From PHAA01 sp022706565 (GTDB lineage: Bacteria > Bacillota > Syntrophomonadia > Syntrophomonadales > Syntrophomonadaceae): DNA of 64,000 nucleotides. The DNA lies in assembly GCA_040769385.1 (NCBI GenBank), contig JAXGLD010000002.1, positions 248,001 to 312,000 of the forward strand, written 5' to 3'. A model generated the notes under the pieces. It worked only from the letters and a program-made list of their open reading frames with translations. It was not told the DNA's origin and searched no databases. Position numbers and translations under genes: made by a program. Positions 34,678 to 44,529 of the stretch are shown here, piece by piece (positions within the stretch are counted from its first letter, which is position 1; every line of letters begins with the position of its first letter).

Positions 34678-37600
34678 TCACACCGCCATGCTGCGGGCAT
34701 CCTCGGTTTGTATGGACAAAACCGACGATATCCCTTCCTGGGGCATGGTGATGCCGTAAATATTGCCGCCTGCTTCTATGGTCGCGGGCCGATGAGTTAT
34801 CACTATGAATTGGGTATCCCGGGCCATGCGGTTCAGAAAACCAGCGAATCTCTGTAAATTGGCTTCGTCCAGGGATGCATCGATTTCGTCCAGAAGACAA
34901 AATGGAGATGGCTTGATCCGCAACAAAGCAAATATGAATGCTATACAGGTGAGAGCTCGTTCCCCGCCTGACAAGAGGTTTAAAGATTGGCTGCGTTTGC
35001 CCGGCATCTTGACCACCAGATCAACCCCTGCCGCCAAGTCATCTGCCGACTCTATCTCCAGGCTGGCATCTCCGCCATCGAAGATCTCCTGAAATGTGTG
35101 GCGAAAGCTGGCATTCGCCTTGGCCATGAATTCACTGAAGTTGGTGGACATGGTTTTCTCGGTCTCCCGGAGCAGGCTTTCCAGCGATGCCTTGGCGACG
35201 CTAAGGTCCTCCGTCTGTTGGCTCAGGAAATCATATCTTTCTCTTAAATCATCATATTCTTTTATCGATTCAATATCAATTGGGCCCAGCTCTTCAATTT
35301 CGTTACTCAACTCCTCGATCCGCCTGCGAGCCTCTCGCAATTGACGTGGGGTGAGTAAACCAAGGTCTGCCCCCATGCTTCGGGATGGATATTTCTCGTA
35401 CCACTGTGCCTGCAATCCGGCCAGCTCTGTTTCCATACGGGCTATGCGGATCTCGTGCATCCTCACCTGTTCCTGGACCTGTTCCATCTCCCGCTTGATT
35501 TGGGCCATATTCTTTTCAACTTCGGTCAGCCAGTGCAGCTCCTGTTCATCTTCCCGACGGCCTGCCCCGATGGCGGCTGCTACCTCTTCCAACTCCCTTT
35601 GCAGCCGGTTTATCCCTTCCAGGGAGGTCTCGATTCTCTCGAGATGAGTGGTCACCTCCTGCTGAAGACGCGTCTGCAGACCATTGGCCTCAGCGGCCGA
35701 TTGTCGATAGGAATTCAGGACCTGAATGAACTGGTCTATATTCCTGGAGTCGTTTTCCAGCTCCCTCTTCTTCATCATCAATTGCTCCTGGTAGGAGGAA
35801 TATCTCTCTTTTTTTACCTCGCATTCACGCCGGATGGTTTCAAGCTTCATTTTCGCATTCTCATTCTGGTCGTCTATCAGTGTATTTTGGGCACGATGAC
35901 TTTGGTATTCCTCGACCAGGGTCTCCAGCTGCGCATTTAACTCTCTGATCACGCCTTCCAGTTGACTTTTCTCCAGGCTGTACTGATCTCTTTCGGCTTT
36001 GTTCTTGCTTATCAGCTCCAACACCCGAGTCTCCTCTTGATTAACCATCTGCAACTGAAAATCCTGTTCCGCGCTGGCCCGTCTCAATTCCGCCAGCCGC
36101 GTCTCGACTTCATTAATCTGATTGGTGACCTGTTCAAGCCTTTCCCGCTTGGCTTTCTCAGACAGGACAAGTTCGTGCAGCCGCTGACGCAGGGCTTTAC
36201 CCTCCTGCCGCCGCTCCAGCATGTTAGGTTGACGGTGGCTGCGGGTTCCGCCGGTAATGGCCCCACTGGCATTAATAATCTCGCCTTCCATGGTAACTAA
36301 ACGGAATGGGAGATTGTATTGGCGGAAAACCTTAAAACCAATGGTCATATCATCCACCACCAGCACCCGGCCCAAGAGATATTTGATGGCCAGCTCATCA
36401 ATCGGTTCGTATTTAACCAGTTCATCCGCCCAGCCTACCACTCCTTTTTCCCTGTTCAGATCCTGCCTGAACCGTTCCGGGATCCCCGTATATCGCAAAT
36501 TATCCAGGGGCAGAAATGTTATCCGCCCCCAGCGCTTCTTTTTCAGCAGTTCAATGGCCAATCGGGCGCTGTGGCTGGTCTCAACCACGATATTTTCCAT
36601 ACCCGCACCCAGTGCCGTACCGATTGCCAGTCCCAATTGAGCTGGCACCTCTATTAGCTCCGGCACCAGTCCCCTGAAACCGCTTATCTCAATCTCTCCC
36701 CGATCTCGGGCCAGGAGCAGTCCCCGTACTCCTTCAGAATAACTGGCCCGGCTGTTTTCTACCTCCTGCCAAACCGACAACTTGCGTTCCAGCGCCGCCC
36801 GTTGACTGGATAGAGACTTGTGTTCCGCTTCCAGGTCGGCCCGGTCTTTTTCGTATGTAAGCAGTTCATGTTCGACGTCCCGCAGCAGTTGCGCCAATGT
36901 CTCCCCTGCCGATGCCGCGGCTAGTTTTCTTTGGCGCAGCTCTTCCATCACCCTGGCCGCTGATTTCAAGGCGGCATCACTTTCATCGACTCTTATCGAA
37001 AGCCGGTCCCGGCGCTCCTGCGCCTTTTTAAGCTTGTCCTCCCCTTCTACTACAGCATTCTTAAGCTGCGTTTCACGATTGGCCCTCTCGAACATCTGCT
37101 GGTTATTGCTCACCAAGGCCTCCTCGAAAGCTTCCAGAGATGCCTCGATCTCCTTGATCTCCATCTCCAGCCCTTCCAGTTCATGTCGTCTGACTTCATA
37201 TTGACGGCGCTCCTGCTCGATTGCGGCCGACTTCTGTTCGAGGTCCTGCTCCAGTTTTCCCATCATAGCCGTGTATTTTTCAAAATCCTGTTGAGCTGCC
37301 TGAATGCGCTCACGGTGATTTTTGATCCGCTCCTGGCTCAATTTGACCTCGGAGTTCATTTTGCTGATGGAATGCTCCAGCTCATACTTTCTATCCTTGA
37401 TCTGGTTTAGCCTGACCTGGCGCTCCTCTTGGCGTACCGCCGCCTCCTCCCGCTGCTTGCAAAATTTCTCCTGGAGGACTCCTAATTGCCTGTATTCATA
37501 ATTGCTTTTCTGCAATTCCTGCCGCTCGGAAGACAGTCTGTCTTCCAGTTGTGCAGCCTGATTGGCCATTACCTGCATATCCAAACTAACAAACTCTTCC

Positions 37601-38256
37601 CGCAGCCGTAAATAACTGCGGGCCTTGTCCGCCTTGCGTTGCAGCTCGGTTTTTCGGCTGCGCAACTCGTTGATTATGTCTTCTACCCGCGTCAAATCAC
37701 GAGAGGTAGCCAAGAGGCGCTGTTGGACCTCATCCTTCTGCTGGCGATATCGAATAGTGCCAGCTGCTTCCTCCAACATCAGGCGGCGGTCAAAAGGCTG
37801 GCTGTTCAATACCCGCTCCAGTTCACCCTGACCAATAAGCGAATACCCCTTTTTGCCTAGGCCGGTATCCATATACAACTGGGCAACATCCTTCATGCGG
37901 ACCCTGGTCTTGTTCAAGTAGAACTCGCTTTCGCCGGAGCGGTATATTCTGCGGCTAACGGTAACTTCATTATATTCGATGGGCAGAAGACCTTCGGTGT
38001 TATCGACGGTCAAATCGACCTGCGCCATGCCCAAACCCTTTTTCTTGTCGGTGCCATTGAAAATGACGTCCTCGTTCTTATGTCCCCGCAGGGAACGAAC
38101 GTTGGCTTCTCCCAACACCCAACGGACTGCATCCACAATATTGCTTTTGCCGCAGCCGTTGGGACCTACGATTATATTGATGCCGTCGGTGAAATTGAGC
38201 TCGGTATGATCGGCAAATGATTTGAAACCTCTAATTTCCAGTCTCTTTAGATACAC
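34678..38256 (-). CDS. smc: Chromosome partition protein SMC
   Basis: 1192-residue condensin ATPase for chromosome organisation. N-terminal head with GPNGCGKSNIVDAVRWVLGE (Walker A), long coiled coils, a hinge around residues 500-670 (GFRGLVPELIEVP, GAITGG), and a C-terminal head with LLSGGERALTCIAF (ABC signature) and LLDEIDASLDEAN (Walker B). Start is GTG at 38256: GAGGAGG lies six bases upstream and the N terminus YLKRLEIRGFKSFADH is canonical. An extension to 38316 is in frame but unneeded. Lies in rnc-radical SAM-smc-ftsY. Confidence 0.97.
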   Translation of the reverse strand: MYLKRLEIRGFKSFADHTELNFTDGINIIVGPNGCGKSNIVDAVRWVLGEANVRSLRGHKNEDVIFNGTDKKKGLGMAQVDLTVDNTEGLLPIEYNEVTVSRRIYRSGESEFYLNKTRVRMKDVAQLYMDTGLGKKGYSLIGQGELERVLNSQPFDRRLMLEEAAGTIRYRQQKDEVQQRLLATSRDLTRVEDIINELRSRKTELQRKADKARSYLRLREEFVSLDMQVMANQAAQLEDRLSSERQELQKSNYEYRQLGVLQEKFCKQREEAAVRQEERQVRLNQIKDRKYELEHSISKMNSEVKLSQERIKNHRERIQAAQQDFEKYTAMMGKLEQDLEQKSAAIEQERRQYEVRRHELEGLEMEIKEIEASLEAFEEALVSNNQQMFERANRETQLKNAVVEGEDKLKKAQERRDRLSIRVDESDAALKSAARVMEELRQRKLAAASAGETLAQLLRDVEHELLTYEKDRADLEAEHKSLSSQRAALERKLSVWQEVENSRASYSEGVRGLLLARDRGEIEISGFRGLVPELIEVPAQLGLAIGTALGAGMENIVVETSHSARLAIELLKKKRWGRITFLPLDNLRYTGIPERFRQDLNREKGVVGWADELVKYEPIDELAIKYLLGRVLVVDDMTIGFKVFRQYNLPFRLVTMEGEIINASGAITGGTRSHRQPNMLERRQEGKALRQRLHELVLSEKAKRERLEQVTNQINEVETRLAELRRASAEQDFQLQMVNQEETRVLELISKNKAERDQYSLEKSQLEGVIRELNAQLETLVEEYQSHRAQNTLIDDQNENAKMKLETIRRECEVKKERYSSYQEQLMMKKRELENDSRNIDQFIQVLNSYRQSAAEANGLQTRLQQEVTTHLERIETSLEGINRLQRELEEVAAAIGAGRREDEQELHWLTEVEKNMAQIKREMEQVQEQVRMHEIRIARMETELAGLQAQWYEKYPSRSMGADLGLLTPRQLREARRRIEELSNEIEELGPIDIESIKEYDDLRERYDFLSQQTEDLSVAKASLESLLRETEKTMSTNFSEFMAKANASFRHTFQEIFDGGDASLEIESADDLAAGVDLVVKMPGKRSQSLNLLSGGERALTCIAFIFALLRIKPSPFCLLDEIDASLDEANLQRFAGFLNRMARDTQFIVITHRPATIEAGGNIYGITMPQEGISSVLSIQTEDARSMAV

Positions 38257-38325
38257 CCTTTTCCTCCTCAGAACATGGTTCATTCCCAGTATAATAACAA
38301 ACTTCCCGTGAGACAATATCTTCCA

Positions 38326-39432
38326 TCAGGAGAAATCCTCTATATACTGGCGGCGGGAAAGCATATAGCAGACGGACTCATCCCGCTTGCCCACCCCTAC
38401 ACTGTCCCGAACCTGATCGTGACAGCCCTTCACCTCTATCCGATCCAGTCCCAACACCTGGGATAGTCTGATGATGTTGCTGCGTCGGTGGCCGATCAGT
38501 TTGGATAAGTCGCGCGGGTTTACATATAAACAAAGGTCAGAACAGTCTCCGTTACCAGCCCAGAAGGATTGTATGGCCCTGTGGGCCTGCTCCCTAAAAA
38601 CCTCCTGTTCAACCAATTCGCCGAAGCTGCTGTGGAAGGGTCCGGCCTGTACAATTCCGGGCTTGCGCAGTTCCTCACCTGGATATAAACCCATCCGGAT
38701 GACTGGAATTTCATGACGGCAAAAAATCAGGTACATCTCCTTGGTGGTACTGACCGCCTCTTCCAAACCTAAAGGGGTGTACCGGTTCTCCCCGTACATA
38801 ACCGCCAGTTTGGTCCCGGTCAGCACCAAGGTGGGATAAATTCGAACCGCCTGCGGTTGCAGAGAGGCTGCCTCCCGGGCGCTGGCAATGGCCTTTGGCG
38901 GGTTATCGCCAGGCAGCCCTACCATCAGCTGAATGCCCAGCTGGAGATTCTTGCGTTTGATTTGATTACCGGCCTCCTGCACTGCCCTGCTATCATATCC
39001 TCGCCCGGACGCCTTGAGTACTTCGTCTCTCATTGATTGTACGCCCAGCTCCACCATGCTGACCCCGTATGACGCCAGCAGGTCAAGATTATCGGCGTTT
39101 ATACAGTCAGGGCGGGTTGAAATCCTGATCCCCTTTATCCTGCCCTGTTTAATATATGGCTGTACAGTTCTGAGGTAATACTCCTGTTGGGATGGGCTGA
39201 TGGCAGTAAAACTGCCCCCAAAGAAGGCCACTTCTGTCCAAGCCCCGGCGGGAATAGTACTCAAATGCTGTTCAATGGTATTTATTACCTGATCGGTAGA
39301 CGGGGCAGCCGTTTGATTGGCGATAATCTTCTGATCACAGTAGATGCAATCATAGGGACAGCCTAAATGGGGGATGAATATAGGAATATTGAAATGTCGT
39401 TGATCTGATAAAATCCTGCTCACATCATTCAA
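38326..39432 (-). CDS. Elp3-like radical SAM protein
   Basis: 368-residue radical SAM protein. IPHLGCPYDCIYCDQ holds the CxxxCxxC cluster site, followed by AFFGGSFTAIS, STRPDCIN and VELGVQSM, as in the COG1243/Elp3-like group. It lacks the GNAT acetyltransferase domain of true Elp3. Clostridia often carry it between rnc and smc; its reaction is not established, and RNA modification is the usual guess. TTG at 39432 overlaps the rnc stop (TTGA); a GTG at 39423 is the alternative start. The C terminus (NPRDLSKLIGHRRSNI) is family-specific. Confidence 0.82.
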   Translation of the reverse strand: MNDVSRILSDQRHFNIPIFIPHLGCPYDCIYCDQKIIANQTAAPSTDQVINTIEQHLSTIPAGAWTEVAFFGGSFTAISPSQQEYYLRTVQPYIKQGRIKGIRISTRPDCINADNLDLLASYGVSMVELGVQSMRDEVLKASGRGYDSRAVQEAGNQIKRKNLQLGIQLMVGLPGDNPPKAIASAREAASLQPQAVRIYPTLVLTGTKLAVMYGENRYTPLGLEEAVSTTKEMYLIFCRHEIPVIRMGLYPGEELRKPGIVQAGPFHSSFGELVEQEVFREQAHRAIQSFWAGNGDCSDLCLYVNPRDLSKLIGHRRSNIIRLSQVLGLDRIEVKGCHDQVRDSVGVGKRDESVCYMLSRRQYIEDFS

Positions 39433-40121
39433 TCCAGAGTGAAGCCGTCTTCGAGGGCCTTGGCAGCTGCATTCTGCTCGGCTTCCTTCTTACTCTTGCC
39501 CTGACCGCTGGCCAGCATCTGATCCTTGAAAAACACCCCGGCCACGAAATGTCTGGCATGGGCTGGGCCTGATTCGCTTATTATCCGGTAGTGAACATTG
39601 GTATGGCTCAGGGACTGGACATGTTCCTGCAAGCGAGACTTGTGATCCTGGTAGTCCCCCAGGGCGGTTTCATCGATAAGAGGCTGCAAATAACGGAGGA
39701 CAAACCGACGAGCGCCCTCCATGCCCTGATCCAGGTATATGGCTCCGATCACAGCTTCCATGGTGTCGGCCAATATCGATTTACGCTTGCGGCCGCCGGA
39801 TTTATCTTCGCCCCGGCCCAACATCAGGTACTTGCCGATATCAATCCGGGCTCCCATATCCACCAGCGCCTTTTCACAGACTACCTTGGCCCGTATCTGG
39901 GTAAGATCACCTTCGGGTTTATCCTCATAATTTAAATAAAGATACTCGGCCACAATAAAGTCCAGGATGGCATCTCCCAGGAACTCCATGCGCTGGTTGT
40001 TGGTGACCATACTGTTCTCTTGGGCATAGGAGGGATGAGTTAGCGCAGTGCGGATTAAATCAATGTTATTATACTCCAGTTGTTGATCATGGACAAAATC
40101 TAAGGCTGATTTTGGACTCAT
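39429..40121 (-). CDS. rnc: Ribonuclease III
   Basis: 230-residue double-strand-specific endoribonuclease for rRNA and mRNA processing. The signature NNQRMEFLGDAILDFI, the catalytic-site ILADTMEAVIGAIYLDQG and a C-terminal dsRNA-binding domain (DHKSRLQEHVQ to GKSKKEAEQNAAAKAL) are intact. ATG at 40121 is preferred over GTG 40130, because the AGGTGA ribosome-binding site includes that GTG. Follows plsX by 19 bases; no acpP gene lies between, unlike many Firmicutes. Confidence 0.96.
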   Translation of the reverse strand: MSPKSALDFVHDQQLEYNNIDLIRTALTHPSYAQENSMVTNNQRMEFLGDAILDFIVAEYLYLNYEDKPEGDLTQIRAKVVCEKALVDMGARIDIGKYLMLGRGEDKSGGRKRKSILADTMEAVIGAIYLDQGMEGARRFVLRYLQPLIDETALGDYQDHKSRLQEHVQSLSHTNVHYRIISESGPAHARHFVAGVFFKDQMLASGQGKSKKEAEQNAAAKALEDGFTLD

Positions 40122-40140
40122 CCTTTTCACCTGGCTTTTG

Positions 40141-41097
40141 TTACTTTTGCTGCCCTCTCAAGGCTGACTGCTGTTTTGCGACCATTTGTCCGGCCACACA
40201 TTGCCGGGCAATCCTTATCCCATTATACACGGCTTCCCGCTTGGAACTACCGTGGCACACTATACTTACGCCGTTTATACCCAGCAACGGCGCTCCCCCC
40301 ACTTTGCTGTTGTCCAGCCGGGCAAACAGTGAGGGCATTTGGCCTGTTTCGGCCAAGCAGCTCATGCCGATTAATTGGGCGAATCCCTCCAACGCCTTAA
40401 GCAGGATATTGCCGACAAATCCGTCGCAGACCACTACCTCGGCCTTATCGAAAAACAAATCCCGGCCCTCGACGTTGCCTATGAAGTTCATTCCTTGTTG
40501 GTCCTGTAGCAAAGCATACGTTTCGGTACTCAGTTTATTGCCTTTGCCCTCTTCCTCGCCATTGCTCAATAAACCTATCCGGGGGTTTTTCATGCCCAAC
40601 ACGGCGGAAGCATAGACGCTGCCCAGCAAGGCAAATTGCATCAGCTGCTGGGGTTTACAATCTACATTGGCTCCTACGTCCAACAGCAGGGTTACTCTAT
40701 CTTTTACACCGGGCGCTCCTGCGACAATAGGAGGTCTCTCAATTCCCTCCAGTCTCCCCAACACAAGTGTTGCCGCAGCCATCTGCGCCCCGGTGCTCCC
40801 GCAAGATACAACTGCCTCGGCCTGGCCTTCTTTGACCAAACGGGTCGCCACCACGATGGAAGAGTCTTGTTTCTTGCGTAGGGAGGCCACCGGCTCATCC
40901 ATGCCCATTACCTGGCTGGCATTGATTATCCGGATCCGCTCCCGGTCATAATCGTATTTTACCAATTCGCCCTGCAATGATTCCTCCCGGCCCACCAGCA
41001 AAACCACGTCATCAGAGGCCTGCGACCACGTCACCGCACCAGCTACAGTCTCCTCGGGCGCATAGTCTCCTCCCATCGCATCCAAAGCTATTATCAT
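40141..41097 (-). CDS. plsX: Phosphate acyltransferase PlsX
   Basis: 318-residue enzyme making acyl-phosphate from acyl-ACP for phospholipid synthesis. IIALDAMGGDYAPEETV, SCGSTGAQMAAATLVLGR, LLDVGANVDCKPQQL and VVCDGFVGNILLKALEG are typical. ATG at 41097 has GAGGAGG six bases upstream. A terminator after rpmF suggests plsX begins its own transcript (plsX-rnc-smc-ftsY). The regulator gene fapR, commonly next to plsX in Firmicutes, is absent and I see no clear FapR box. Confidence 0.95.
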   Translation of the reverse strand: MIIALDAMGGDYAPEETVAGAVTWSQASDDVVLLVGREESLQGELVKYDYDRERIRIINASQVMGMDEPVASLRKKQDSSIVVATRLVKEGQAEAVVSCGSTGAQMAAATLVLGRLEGIERPPIVAGAPGVKDRVTLLLDVGANVDCKPQQLMQFALLGSVYASAVLGMKNPRIGLLSNGEEEGKGNKLSTETYALLQDQQGMNFIGNVEGRDLFFDKAEVVVCDGFVGNILLKALEGFAQLIGMSCLAETGQMPSLFARLDNSKVGGAPLLGINGVSIVCHGSSKREAVYNGIRIARQCVAGQMVAKQQSALRGQQK

Positions 41098-41183
41098 TGC
41101 TATCCTCCTCGGCCATACCCACTTCACAGCGTTTTCACCCGATAAAGGGGTAATATTTATGTATTCCACGAACGCCTATAGGA

Positions 41184-41235
41184 CTTATAAAAACAAAAAG
41201 TAAGTCCTAGCCCAACAGCTAATGCTTACTTTTTG
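41184..41235 (-). terminator. Terminator after rpmF
   Basis: CAAAAAGTAAG (41194-41204) pairs with CTTACTTTTTG (41225-41235), with a small inner TAGC/GCTA pair in the loop. On the minus strand the stem ends in TTTTTGTTTTT. Confidence 0.7.
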
Positions 41236-41259
41236 GTATCGATCGTGATTAGATCATGC

Positions 41260-41430
41260 TTAGATAACATTCTTGCCCTTGTAAAACCCACAACTCAGGC
41301 ATGCACGATGAGGCAGCATCAGGTCATGGCATTGGGGACAGGCTACCAGGCCTGGAGCCTCTATCTTTTTCCACTCCGACCGCCGTTTATTCTTGCGAGC
41401 GTGTGATACTCTTCTTTTGGGGACACCCAT
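41260..41430 (-). CDS. rpmF: 50S ribosomal protein L32
   Basis: 56-residue ribosomal protein. MGVPKRRVSHARKNKRRS at the N terminus is diagnostic, and a zinc ribbon is present as CPQCHD and CLSCGF. ATG at 41430, 18 bases after the yceD stop, with AGGAGGTTTTC upstream. Conserved yceD-rpmF pair. Confidence 0.95.
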   Translation of the reverse strand: MGVPKRRVSHARKNKRRSEWKKIEAPGLVACPQCHDLMLPHRACLSCGFYKGKNVI

Positions 41431-41448
41431 TTATGAAAACCTCCTTTC

Positions 41449-41952
41449 CTACAGCAAATCCTTGAGTTTGGCCAAGCGGGGATCCATCTCATCCTCCTCG
41501 CAGCAACAGGGTTGAACGTTTCTATCCTGGCCGCATACCGGACACAACCCCAGGCAATCGCCGCTGCATAAGGGACAAATAGGCAGGGCCATGAAAATCG
41601 CCTGCTGGATCTCGGATTCTATGTCAGCCTCATCACCGTCAAATACTGTGATGTCTTGGTCAGAATTGACGGCTGAACTCCTGCCCCGCTCCACTAGGAC
41701 CAGATCGAAATCAGCAACAATCGGAAAAACCTTTTCCTGGAGGCAACGCGAACAGGGTAGCATTACCCCAGTCCGAAGCCAGCCCCGCCCGGTGAACATG
41801 GAGCCGGTATTCTCCAGCTCTACTTCACCTTCGATCGGTCGCACGAATTTGCCTCCCAGTTCGGCTAATAACTGATCGTTGCCTTCGGTTGATATCGGGA
41901 ATTGCTCACTCTGCCGGGGATAAAGCTTGAGCCTTCTCAAATTAAGTTTCAT
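41449..41952 (-). CDS. yceD: YceD/DUF177 family protein
   Basis: 167-residue protein of the YceD family, found before rpmF across bacteria and implicated in 23S rRNA or ribosome maturation. Cysteine pairs CSRCLQEK and the C-terminal CPLCSGDCLGLCPVCGQD with a following CCCEED cluster suggest metal binding. ATG at 41952 with AGAGG eight bases upstream. Co-transcribed with rpmF. Confidence 0.88.
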   Translation of the reverse strand: MKLNLRRLKLYPRQSEQFPISTEGNDQLLAELGGKFVRPIEGEVELENTGSMFTGRGWLRTGVMLPCSRCLQEKVFPIVADFDLVLVERGRSSAVNSDQDITVFDGDEADIESEIQQAIFMALPICPLCSGDCLGLCPVCGQDRNVQPCCCEEDEMDPRLAKLKDLL

Positions 41953-42090
41953 ATCATATACCTCTGGCAGCTCATGAAAACAACATGCTTATTATAATGC
42001 TCCCCAAACGGCATTGTCAACCAAGCTGACCACTGATACCCATGAGATGGATTCCCCGATTCTTATCAATCAGGTCCCTTGGCCTACTGG

Positions 42091-42123
42091 TTAAAAAAGA
42101 CCCTGCCGCTAACGGGCAGGGTC
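42091..42123 (-). terminator. Terminator of the pta-ackA unit
   Basis: GACCCTGCC (42099-42107), 7-base loop, GGCAGGGTC (42115-42123); in the minus direction it is followed by TTTTTTAA. Confidence 0.82.
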
Positions 42124-42142
42124 TCCAAGAAATCGCAAGTGT

Positions 42143-43336
42143 CTATTTGGACAGGTTGTAGGTATCGCGGGCGATTACCAGTTCTTCGTTGGTCGGAATT
42201 ATAAATATTCTTACCTTGGAATCTTCAGTGGCAACGTCTACTTCCTTGCCGCGCACCTTGTTCTTCTTGCTGTCCATCTTGATTCCTAAGTTGTCGAGGT
42301 CTTTACAGATGTGCTCTCTCACATCGATGGCATTCTCGCCAACCCCAGCGGTGAAGACCAAGCAGTCGCAGCCATTGAGCATGGCGATGTACTTACCGAT
42401 GTAACCCTTGATAGCATTGCAGTAAACGTCCAGGGCCAACTTGGCTCTTTCGTTGCCGGCATCGGCTGCTTCCAGAACGTCGCGCAAGTCGTTGGATACG
42501 CCGGACAATCCCAATAATCCGGATTTTTTGTTGAAATAGCTGTTGGCTTCATTGGCATCCATATTCAGTTTCTCCATGAGGAAGAAAACGATAGCCGGAT
42601 CGATGTCGCCGGAGCGGGTGCCCATTACCAGCCCTTCCAGGGGAGTCAGACCCATTGAGGTGCTGATTACCTTGCCGTCCTTGATGGCAGCCATACTGGC
42701 ACCATTACCGAGATGGAGGGTGATTATCTTACAGAATCCATAGTATTTACCCAGTAATTTGGCCGCACGGTGGGATACATAGAAGTGTGAGGTGCCGTGG
42801 AAGCCATATCTTCTTACCTTGTAGCTGGTATATACGTCGTAGGGCAGCGCATAAACAAAGTTGGCTGGAGCCATGGTCTGATGGAAAGCGGTATCAAACA
42901 CGGCTACATGGTTTACATTGGGCATTAAAGTCTGGCAGGCTTCGATTCCCATGAGGTTGGGGGGATTGTGCAGGGGAGCCAGATCGAAACAATCACGAAT
43001 TACTTTCTTTACCCTATCATCGATTACCACCGAGGTGGCGAAATCTTCGCCGCCATGTACTACCCGGTGTCCAACCGCCCCGATCTCGCTCATGTCAGCT
43101 ATACATCCGTATTCGGGATTGACCAGAACCTCGAGAACCATCTTCATCGCTTCAGTATGATCGGGCATATCCTCTTTGATCAGTACATCATCTTTACCAG
43201 CCGGTTCATGTTTCAGAGTAGTTCCAGGAATACCTACACGATCCACCAAACCTTTGGCCAGAACCGACTCATCAGTCATGTCAAAGACCTGGTATTTGAG
43301 TGACGAGCTTCCACAGTTTACGACCAAGACCTTCAT
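42143..43336 (-). CDS. ackA: Acetate kinase
   Basis: 397-residue kinase interconverting acetyl-phosphate and acetate with ATP formation. Motifs: VNCGSSSLKYQVF, GHRVVHGG, VFDTAFHQTM, ITLHLGNGASM, MGTRSGDIDPAI and FTAGVGENA. ATG at 43336 behind AGGAGG. Follows pta by 66 bases. In a syntroph this is the substrate-level ATP step of acyl-CoA oxidation to acetate. Confidence 0.97.
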   Translation of the reverse strand: MKVLVVNCGSSSLKYQVFDMTDESVLAKGLVDRVGIPGTTLKHEPAGKDDVLIKEDMPDHTEAMKMVLEVLVNPEYGCIADMSEIGAVGHRVVHGGEDFATSVVIDDRVKKVIRDCFDLAPLHNPPNLMGIEACQTLMPNVNHVAVFDTAFHQTMAPANFVYALPYDVYTSYKVRRYGFHGTSHFYVSHRAAKLLGKYYGFCKIITLHLGNGASMAAIKDGKVISTSMGLTPLEGLVMGTRSGDIDPAIVFFLMEKLNMDANEANSYFNKKSGLLGLSGVSNDLRDVLEAADAGNERAKLALDVYCNAIKGYIGKYIAMLNGCDCLVFTAGVGENAIDVREHICKDLDNLGIKMDSKKNKVRGKEVDVATEDSKVRIFIIPTNEELVIARDTYNLSK

Positions 43337-43402
43337 TACAATATTCCTCCTTTATAAATTAGACATAAACAAACCCGGGATCTAGTATAAACCCAGTTCA
43401 GA

Positions 43403-44395
43403 CTAGGCCTTTACTGCGGTAATGGCTACTACGTTTATAACATCGTCTACGCTGCAGCCCCTGGACAGGTCGTTAACCGGTTTGTCCAATCCCTGCAGGA
43501 TGGGACCAAGGGCTTCAGCCTTGGCAAATCTCTGCACCAGCTTGTAACCAATGTTGCCAGCCTGCAGATCGGGGAAGACCAGGACATTGCACTGGCCCGC
43601 TACCGGGCTGCCGGGAGCTTTGGATGATCCTACGCTGGGAACCAGGGCGGCATCTGCCTGGAACTCGCCGTCCACTTTCAGTTCGGGGAATCTTTCCTTG
43701 GCCAGGGCGGTAGCTTTGGTTACCTTGTCAACCAACTCATGGCTGGCACTGCCCTTGGTGGAGAAAGACAGCATGCCGACCTTGGGATCCGGTATACCGC
43801 AAACGCTGACTGCCGTGCTGGCAGAAGCCTGAGCAAATTCAGCCAGCTGTTCAGCGGTGGGAACAGGAGTTACAGCACAATCTGCGAATACCAGCAAACC
43901 GTTGTGTCCATATTCACTATTCGGGACAATCATGACGAAGGCCCCGGACACTGCGGACATCCCGGGAGCAGTCTTGATTATCTGCAATGCCGGTCTCAGC
44001 ACGTTACCAGTAGTATTTTCTGCCCCTGCTACTTCACCATCGGCTTTGCCCATCTTGACCATCATGGAAGCAAAGAAAAGCGGGTCCAGCATCATGTCGC
44101 GGGCTTGGTCCAGGGTAACCCCTTTGCTTTTGCGCATTTCAAAGAAAGCTTGTACGAAGTCGTCATAAAAAGCGGCTTTAGCCGGGTTGATGATCTCGGC
44201 TGCGCTAATGTCGGCTCCGGCGTCGCTGGCGGCCGCCTTGACGGCTCCCTCATCGCCCAACAGGATCACATTGGCGATGTTGGCGGCAGCGATTTGCGGT
44301 ACTGCCAGCAGGGTTCTCTTTTCTGTACCTTCGGGCAGCACGATGGTCTTCCCTGCCTTGGCTGCATTGGCTTTGATTTGCTCAATTAAACTCAT
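43403..44395 (-). CDS. pta: Phosphate acetyltransferase
   Basis: 330-residue short-form (catalytic-domain-only) enzyme converting acetyl-CoA and phosphate to acetyl-phosphate. TIVLPEGTEKRTL, MVKMGKADGEVAGAENTTGNVLRPALQIIKT, FADCAVTPVPTAEQLA and NVLVFPDLQAGNIGYKL are conserved. ATG at 44395 follows GAGGAGG. First gene of pta-ackA; divergent from tmcAL. Confidence 0.97.
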   Translation of the reverse strand: MSLIEQIKANAAKAGKTIVLPEGTEKRTLLAVPQIAAANIANVILLGDEGAVKAAASDAGADISAAEIINPAKAAFYDDFVQAFFEMRKSKGVTLDQARDMMLDPLFFASMMVKMGKADGEVAGAENTTGNVLRPALQIIKTAPGMSAVSGAFVMIVPNSEYGHNGLLVFADCAVTPVPTAEQLAEFAQASASTAVSVCGIPDPKVGMLSFSTKGSASHELVDKVTKATALAKERFPELKVDGEFQADAALVPSVGSSKAPGSPVAGQCNVLVFPDLQAGNIGYKLVQRFAKAEALGPILQGLDKPVNDLSRGCSVDDVINVVAITAVKA

Positions 44396-44529
44396 GAATC
44401 AATCCTCCTCGTTTTTTAGATCTGCTTATAACCGGGTCTTTGGCTTTGATGGTTTTCCCTATCACATGACGTGATGAAGACGGTTCAATATGGTATCATG
44501 ATGAAAATTCGCGCTAAGGAGATACTTAA

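Noticed and set aside
34678..38316. Longer starts for smc, hisS, hemZ, plsX, hemL and the membrane Fe-S oxidoreductase
   Set aside because: In each case the shorter start has a strong Shine-Dalgarno and matches the family N terminus, while the extension runs through it or into a neighbouring gene.
41098..41193. FapR operator before plsX
   Set aside because: No palindrome resembling the FapR box was found and no fapR gene is adjacent.
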